Shown: piece by piece, positions 50,951-55,830 of the stretch
Layout of the letters: every line of letters starts with the position of its first letter
How positions within the stretch are numbered: position 1 is the first letter of the stretch
Assembly: GCA_903827955.1 (NCBI GenBank)
Contig: CAIKKJ010000065.1
Span: 1 to 55,830, forward strand
From: an uncultured Verrucomicrobia subdivision 3 bacterium
GTDB lineage: Bacteria > Verrucomicrobiota > Verrucomicrobiia > Limisphaerales > UBA11358
Length of the DNA: 55,830 nt
Direction: 5' to 3'
Notes under the pieces: model-generated
Told to the model about the DNA's origin: nothing
The model's input: the letters and a program-made list of their open reading frames with translations, nothing else
The model's database searches: none
Program-made: the position numbers and the translations under genes

Positions 50951-51006
50951 CCTAACCAATCAATCCAGCGCCCAACACAAAACATGAACTCCAACACTTG
51001 TTTCCC

Positions 51007-54000
51007 ATGAAAAAATTATTCCTCCTAGCTCTAACTACCGTCGGCCTGTCAGTATATGGCCTGCCAACCTACGAACCGTTTACGGAATACGCGGGACTCA
51101 TTGCTACCAGCGGATCTAACTCCGTCAATCTAGCATTAAGTGGCTACACTGTTACCAACGGCCCGATTGTCGAACAATGGGGTGGTGGATCATCGGGGTT
51201 TGGTCTCTTTTTTAGCGGCACAGCGGGAACCGGCGATAAAGGCAACGACATCATTGTCACCAACAACCCAACCACTGTGTTTACGGCCGCGAGCTTGGCC
51301 ACACTTTTGCCTCCTGGCTTTCCCGGAGCTGGCAGCGACATCAACATCACCGCATTCATTCCTTCCAACGCTACCAACACCACTGGCGTCCCCTTTACCG
51401 TAGGGGTAAATAAGGTCGGTAATAGTGCCGTGTTGAAGTTTGCTCAACCGATTGTGCGGCCCACCAGCGGAGTGAAAACAGTTTATGTTTCTTACTTGTT
51501 GGATGTGGTTGCTGCCGGGGCTACTGGCGGAGGAAATGACGGTCGTTACGCCTGTTTTCTTTCCAGCACCAACCTTTATGAGGGAACCGGCAGCGGCGGG
51601 TTTTTGACCTTCAATTCGTTTTTCAACACTTTCACCGCGAGTGTAAAATATTATGCGCTGGCATTCAAAGCCAGTAGTCCAGCCCTTACATCCGGCTCCG
51701 GAACGGGGAATAACTTAATGATGTGCGACAATTCGGCCGGGAATTCCACGCCCACGGGTTCTGCCACCGTCGGTGCAGTTTACAATACGCCCAATTTTTG
51801 CGTGGGTGCGGTGATTATGAACGCCAATGGCAGCGGCTTGTTGGACACAAATATCATGTGGGTGAACCCCTCGACCAACACCTTCGGCGGCAATAACCCG
51901 CCACTGACGAATGTCGTGGCAAAATCAGTAGTCGGCACATACGCCATGAGTGATCTTGCAGGATTTTGTTTGATTGACCGTGTTGGTAGTGGTTCGTCAG
52001 GGGGCATTGCGCCCACTTATATTGGCAATCTTCTCATTGGCACGACTTGGTCGTATGTGACAGGCGGGCCTGAATTTACCAACACGCCAGTGAATGTTGT
52101 TTATAGCCCGGGATCTACATATACTTTTACCGGCAAAGCGGTGGCCGCTGCCCAATCAGTAACTTATCAATGGCAGCGCATTGTGGGTGGCGCAACCAAT
52201 AACTTGACGGATGGCGTCGGCACGGCGGGCGGCGCAGCGACAATCAGCGGTTCAACAACCAGCACTCTGACTGTCACGGGAGTATCCGCAGGCGACGTTG
52301 GCTTGTATCAATTAGTTGCCACCGCCAGCAGCACCGGCTTAAAATTAGCAACTCCGGCTCAAATCAACACGGATCCAAACATCACGGCCGGTCCAGTAAA
52401 TGTTATTGCTAACTATGGAGCAAATGGGACGTTCACGGCGATGGCAACCTCCTTGCAGCCTTCGATGTCCTATCAATGGTATTTTGAGTCAACTCCGCTT
52501 ACGAACGGAGTTCAAGCGGACGGCAGCAGTGTGGCCGGTGCCATCGGAACAGTTTCCGGTGGCTCATTGTCCACCACTCTAATCATATCCAATATTTCTT
52601 ATCTCAACGCTGGTAGCTATTCTGTGCAAGTTACAAATAATATTGACTTCAACGCCATATCCCTGCCCGGTGTGCTGACAGTGAATGATCCGTATATCGT
52701 CGTGCAGCCCAATGATCCGAAGAATCCTCTGGTGCTCGCACCCGGCGGCTCCGGGTCGGTCACAATCACTGCGGCTGGCTCTGGCTTGACCTATCAATGG
52801 TATGGCGTTAACCAAGGAATGTTAAGCGATGGCGGTGATCTGTCTGGGACAACCACATCCACCTTGACCATCTCTGGCGCACAGTACAGTGACGCGAACA
52901 ATTACTATTGTATTGTAAACGGGAGCAGTGGCATACCCGTGACCAGCCAGGCACAGCCGGTATACGTGGAGGCAAATGTCGTCGGACCGTTCGACGCTTC
53001 ACAATGGCCTCCCACCGCTGCTCCAAATGCAAACGTAGATTTTGTTGTGTTTGATCCAGGATTGTATTCGTCGTTAAACATCAATCTATGGCCTTCGTCT
53101 GGCAATGTCATGAGCGTGACCGCCAGCGGCGGCGATCAGACTTGGCTTTACACCACAATTAACGGTGGCTTGGGCAAACAAATGACTGGTCAATATTTGA
53201 ACTTGGTAGATCCAAACTACCGCAACTTCACCAACGTTCCTTCCATTGATATCTTGATGAACGTGTTCGGAAATTCGAGTTTTTACAATTCGACAAACGG
53301 TTCGCTGACATTAGTCTTACAGGAGGGAACTACAGCGAACTTAAATAACGTCAATGTCCCGGCTCCGCAAGGGCTAAACAATGGCCAATGGAACTGGGTC
53401 TTGTTCACCATTACTAACGCATTTGATTTAAATAGTAAGCGCTCGGTGGGTGATCCTACTTACAACGTCAACTATGGCGGCGTCAATGGTGGAACCATTC
53501 GCATCTTTCAGTCTGGCAGCAGCTTTACGTTGCAGCCAGTCATCGTGCGCGCGATTGCCATGGGGCCGAAAGGTTCGTTTGGCAGTGCGAGTCAGATTAA
53601 CCAATTTGCCGCACCGCTCGGCTGTAATCAGGTCGTTTCAAATAACCTCGCTTGGATTGATTTTAACTTGAAACAAACGAATAACTTGAGTGTGTTGAAC
53701 AATGCCACCATCGGTGAAACCTATACCGGTGCCAGCAATATCGGGCCGACGGGCGACAAACGCACGGCCATATTGTCCAGCGGGTTAATGGAAATGCCCA
53801 TCACTGGAGCGTATTTAGGTTTGCCGTGCAACCCGAACAAGACGATGGAGGTTGGTCTTGAAGTCTATGACGATCCAGCACTTGCCGGGAGCAGTTTCGG
53901 ACCTACAACTTATGCCACGGATACCGTGGGAGATTTGGCTACTTATAGTGGTGCTTCCTATACATTGACTGGCAGCGGGCAATGGATAAAAGTCGCTTTC

Positions 54001-54942
54001 TATGTTGGACCGTTGAACCTAAGCGGTGTCAACACCTCACCGTCAACCGGCGGGCCGATCATTCAATTCAATGGTTCCGTTCCCTATATTGACCGGGTTG
54101 AGGTGGGTGTTATCCAAACAGGAACCAATCCATTGGCTGGTCAGATACCCGATCCAAGTTATCGCATTCAGCCGTTGGTTTGTATCACGACTAATTGGGG
54201 ATATTATGCCGAGTGGAATCCCAATGGAAAAATCACCAACAACGTCGACATATCTGGCGGTTATGTCACCGCCCTCGCCGGTCCGGTCGGCGACCAAAGG
54301 GTGACCGAAGTGGGCAACCCAGGAACTCCCGGAGTATGGTATAATCAATGGGCTTTGTTGAATCAGGCATTTGGCCCCAACTTTCAGGATAATGCCGATG
54401 TAATCATTAAAGTTACCTATTATGACGACCCGGCATTAGCTGGCTCAAGTCTCTTTCCCAATCTTTATTCATCAATGGTGAATGGAATCACTGTTCAGCT
54501 GTCTGCCCCTCAAACCACGAACAAGATAGCTATTTTGACTGGGTCGGGTCAGTGGAAGGAGGCTACTTTTGAAATTCCAGACGTGAACTTCCAGAGTGGA
54601 AGTGGTCAAACTGTGTGCCGGTTTGCGCAGTTCTCGTCTGCACCCATAAGTGTATCGCGTGTCCGCTTTGACGTGATGCGTCCATGCGGGCCGTGGCAGG
54701 GTATTGATTATCTGCAAAGCCTCGGCATGAACAAGACCAATGCCCAAATTAAACTCAACTGGTTGGGTCAGGCCGCGCTGCAAAGTGCCCTGCTTGTGTC
54801 GGGGTCATATAACAACCTGTTGTCCGTGACCAATTCGACTAACAACATCTACACGCCGACCATGACGAACAGTGCCCAGTTCTTCCGTTTGAAGTTCCCT
54901 GCTTATCCAACAAACTTGAGCACCAGCCCGATTTACCCATAA
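51007..54942 (+). CDS. Large secreted Ig-like/beta-sandwich protein
   Basis: A 1311-residue protein from the ATG at 51007, with a signal peptide MKKLFLLALTTVGLSVYG and a following LPTYEPFTEYAG. The first 360 residues resemble lectin-like beta-sandwiches. Residues about 360-660 hold at least three Ig-like repeats, each with a YQWxxx core and a closing L(T/Y)V(T)-type strand. The C-terminal half has two similar modules that share YDDPALAGSS and TGSGQWK/I. The end (SAQFFRLKFPAYPT) is a motif often seen at the end of Verrucomicrobiota secreted proteins. It is low in cysteine and rich in N, T, S and G, fitting an extracellular adhesin or glycan-binding protein. Substrate is unknown. A strong terminator follows. 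Confidence 0.85.
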   Translation: MKKLFLLALTTVGLSVYGLPTYEPFTEYAGLIATSGSNSVNLALSGYTVTNGPIVEQWGGGSSGFGLFFSGTAGTGDKGNDIIVTNNPTTVFTAASLATLLPPGFPGAGSDINITAFIPSNATNTTGVPFTVGVNKVGNSAVLKFAQPIVRPTSGVKTVYVSYLLDVVAAGATGGGNDGRYACFLSSTNLYEGTGSGGFLTFNSFFNTFTASVKYYALAFKASSPALTSGSGTGNNLMMCDNSAGNSTPTGSATVGAVYNTPNFCVGAVIMNANGSGLLDTNIMWVNPSTNTFGGNNPPLTNVVAKSVVGTYAMSDLAGFCLIDRVGSGSSGGIAPTYIGNLLIGTTWSYVTGGPEFTNTPVNVVYSPGSTYTFTGKAVAAAQSVTYQWQRIVGGATNNLTDGVGTAGGAATISGSTTSTLTVTGVSAGDVGLYQLVATASSTGLKLATPAQINTDPNITAGPVNVIANYGANGTFTAMATSLQPSMSYQWYFESTPLTNGVQADGSSVAGAIGTVSGGSLSTTLIISNISYLNAGSYSVQVTNNIDFNAISLPGVLTVNDPYIVVQPNDPKNPLVLAPGGSGSVTITAAGSGLTYQWYGVNQGMLSDGGDLSGTTTSTLTISGAQYSDANNYYCIVNGSSGIPVTSQAQPVYVEANVVGPFDASQWPPTAAPNANVDFVVFDPGLYSSLNINLWPSSGNVMSVTASGGDQTWLYTTINGGLGKQMTGQYLNLVDPNYRNFTNVPSIDILMNVFGNSSFYNSTNGSLTLVLQEGTTANLNNVNVPAPQGLNNGQWNWVLFTITNAFDLNSKRSVGDPTYNVNYGGVNGGTIRIFQSGSSFTLQPVIVRAIAMGPKGSFGSASQINQFAAPLGCNQVVSNNLAWIDFNLKQTNNLSVLNNATIGETYTGASNIGPTGDKRTAILSSGLMEMPITGAYLGLPCNPNKTMEVGLEVYDDPALAGSSFGPTTYATDTVGDLATYSGASYTLTGSGQWIKVAFYVGPLNLSGVNTSPSTGGPIIQFNGSVPYIDRVEVGVIQTGTNPLAGQIPDPSYRIQPLVCITTNWGYYAEWNPNGKITNNVDISGGYVTALAGPVGDQRVTEVGNPGTPGVWYNQWALLNQAFGPNFQDNADVIIKVTYYDDPALAGSSLFPNLYSSMVNGITVQLSAPQTTNKIAILTGSGQWKEATFEIPDVNFQSGSGQTVCRFAQFSSAPISVSRVRFDVMRPCGPWQGIDYLQSLGMNKTNAQIKLNWLGQAALQSALLVSGSYNNLLSVTNSTNNIYTPTMTNSAQFFRLKFPAYPTNLSTSPIYP

Positions 54943-54956
54943 CTCATGCCTCGTCA

Positions 54957-54989
54957 GGCAGGGAGCCATTGCGGCTCCCTGCCTTTTTT
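54957..54989 (+). terminator. Strong rho-independent terminator
   Basis: GGCAGGGAGCC (54957-54967) pairs perfectly with GGCTCCCTGCC (54973-54983) around an ATTGC loop, followed by TTTTTT (54984-54989). It ends the large Ig-like gene, whose stop is 15 bases upstream. Confidence 0.92.
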
Positions 54990-55139
54990 GTATTTAAGGT
55001 GCAAGATCGCTTAATTTTATCCAGTATCTAAAGATCAACTCATTTTGTTTCGGAGTTATGCATCGCGAATTTGACCACTCAATCTACCTCTTTAGATCAC
55101 ACGTCGTTTGCGCCTTAAAAATCAAATCAAACCGATTAA

Positions 55140-55580
55140 ATGAAACGACTACTTATTCCTGTCTTGTTAGCGGTTGGCTTAGCGGCCCATGCCTTGCCGA
55201 CTTATGAACCACTGGCTGAGTTTAACAGTCTGGTGGCGAATAATGGGTCCAACATGGTCTGCACATTTTACGGCGTTGCGTTGGCGCCGGTGAATAGCGG
55301 AACGGCTGGAGTGACCAATGTTGCCAAATTCGATTCTTATCTAGCCCAATCCATTGACTTTAGTTCCGGCGGGTTGGCAGCTTACGGTGGCGAGGCTTGG
55401 ACGACACTTAACTTTACGGGCACCAACAAAATCCTGCTGGCACCCAACAGAGTCATCGGTGTGGGTTCCGCGACCATCAAAGGACTTGATGTGGCAATTA
55501 TTCAAGATTGGACGGCTGAGATTGGCAACTGCGATGTCAGGATGAAGGATGACCTCGACAAAACCACGACAACCACGTAA
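55140..55580 (+). CDS. Short paralogue of the large Ig-like protein N-terminus, probably truncated
   Basis: A 146-residue product whose first residues (MKRLLIPVLLAVGLAAHA then LPTYEPLAEFNSLVANNGSN) match the N-terminus of the protein at 51007-54942 (LPTYEPFTEYAGLIATSGSN). The rest resembles the first module for about 120 residues, then ends in KTTTTT. Its parent is nine times longer, so this is probably a remnant or a frame-shifted gene. It could also be a short secreted protein in its own right. It lies about 150 bases after the terminator, with no clear promoter. Confidence 0.6.
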   Translation: MKRLLIPVLLAVGLAAHALPTYEPLAEFNSLVANNGSNMVCTFYGVALAPVNSGTAGVTNVAKFDSYLAQSIDFSSGGLAAYGGEAWTTLNFTGTNKILLAPNRVIGVGSATIKGLDVAIIQDWTAEIGNCDVRMKDDLDKTTTTT

Positions 55581-55751
55581 GTGGGGTCTTCACAACCGGA
55601 AGAAACCAGGCATTGGAGCCAAAATTGTCCGCGAAAGACCTCCAACGCAGGAGAAAAACAGGTGGCGGACTGAAATAATGAGTTGTAAACGAAGAAAAGT
55701 CACATCAATCGTGCGGCAGATATGCCAAACCAGCAATCGCGATTGACAGCA

Positions 55752-55830
55752 ATGGAGTGCGGCGCCAATTTTCGCGCCATGAATATTTTAGAATCCCGCT
55801 GGCTGCCGATTGTGCTGCTGACCATCTCGA
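55752..55830 (+). CDS. Start of an unidentified gene cut by the window end
   Basis: An open frame with in-frame ATGs at 55752 and 55779 runs to the window edge. The later start gives NILESRWLPIVLLTIS, a hydrophobic start like a signal or membrane segment. The earlier ATG reads MECGANFRA, which looks like repeat-derived sequence, so 55779 may be the real start. Too short to identify. Confidence 0.35.
   Translation, partial: MECGANFRAMNILESRWLPIVLLTIS

Noticed and set aside
55549-55746. A 65-codon frame after the truncated paralogue
   Set aside because: Arginine/lysine-rich text with no motif and overlapping the previous gene; not convincing as coding.
1-55830. CRISPR arrays, tRNA or rRNA genes, prophage or conjugative genes
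   Set aside because: None seen on reading both strands; the only mobile element is the IS3 relic.

Overview
The window looks like a polysaccharide-degrading, Gram-negative-type bacterium of the Verrucomicrobiota (Limisphaerales/Pedosphaera-like). This is inferred, not proven. The grounds are the mix of families: four GH78 rhamnosidases, two DUF2961/GH172 proteins, DUF4380, a CxPSR sulfatase, a Tat-exported Gfo/Idh/MocA protein, an H-X9-DG pseudopilin and a large secreted Ig-like protein. No rRNA, tRNA, CRISPR array, prophage or replication origin was seen.

Layout. (A) 2-9482, plus strand: a tightly packed catabolic operon with several 4-base ATGA overlaps. It encodes an LDH2-family dehydrogenase (cut by the window edge), a D-isomer-type 2-hydroxyacid dehydrogenase, a small transaldolase, an aldehyde dehydrogenase, a DUF4380 protein, a fucose-isomerase-like isomerase, an SSS symporter, a class II aldolase and a secreted GH172 protein. 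It has no sugar kinase, and its enzyme set matches what transaldolase-type sulfoquinovose breakdown followed by sulfolactate stereo-inversion would need. A 6-deoxyhexose/lactaldehyde pathway is the main alternative. (B) 9510-12707: a small membrane protein (minus) and a GH2 enzyme (plus). (C) 12722-17799: an exported TIM-barrel isomerase-like protein (minus), divergent from a GMC oxidoreductase with its Tat-exported small subunit, then a transglutaminase-like protein. (D) 17892-20125, minus: a GH5-like hydrolase and an SGNH hydrolase, translationally coupled. Upstream lies a broken IS3-family element (about 20260-21058) joined to a palindromic repeat. (E) 21059-35743, minus: three GH78 genes in a row, GH3, a ribose-type ABC binding protein and permease (no ATPase), and a second GH172. 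(F) 35825-44570, plus: a fourth GH78, a sulfatase, a GH71/GH99-like protein, a xylose isomerase and a Tat-exported Gfo/Idh/MocA protein. (G) 44583-48452, minus: a second exported TIM-barrel protein, then a D-lyxose-isomerase-like cupin, a class I-type aldolase and a PfkB kinase. (H) 48649-55830, plus: a ThuA-like protein, an H-X9-DG pseudopilin, a 1311-residue secreted Ig-like protein with a strong terminator, a shortened paralogue of it, and the start of another gene.

Together, regions D-F look like a locus for a rhamnose-containing, perhaps sulfated, glycan. Secreted or lipoprotein hydrolases trim it, an ABC system imports products, and isomerase/kinase/aldolase enzymes process pentoses or hexoses. 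A second theme is a set of exported oxidoreductases and TIM-barrel proteins (GMC plus small subunit, Gfo/Idh/MocA, two TIM barrels, ThuA-like) that would suit oxidative 3-keto-glycoside processing outside the cytoplasm. The operon in region A is the best candidate for something undescribed in this lineage.
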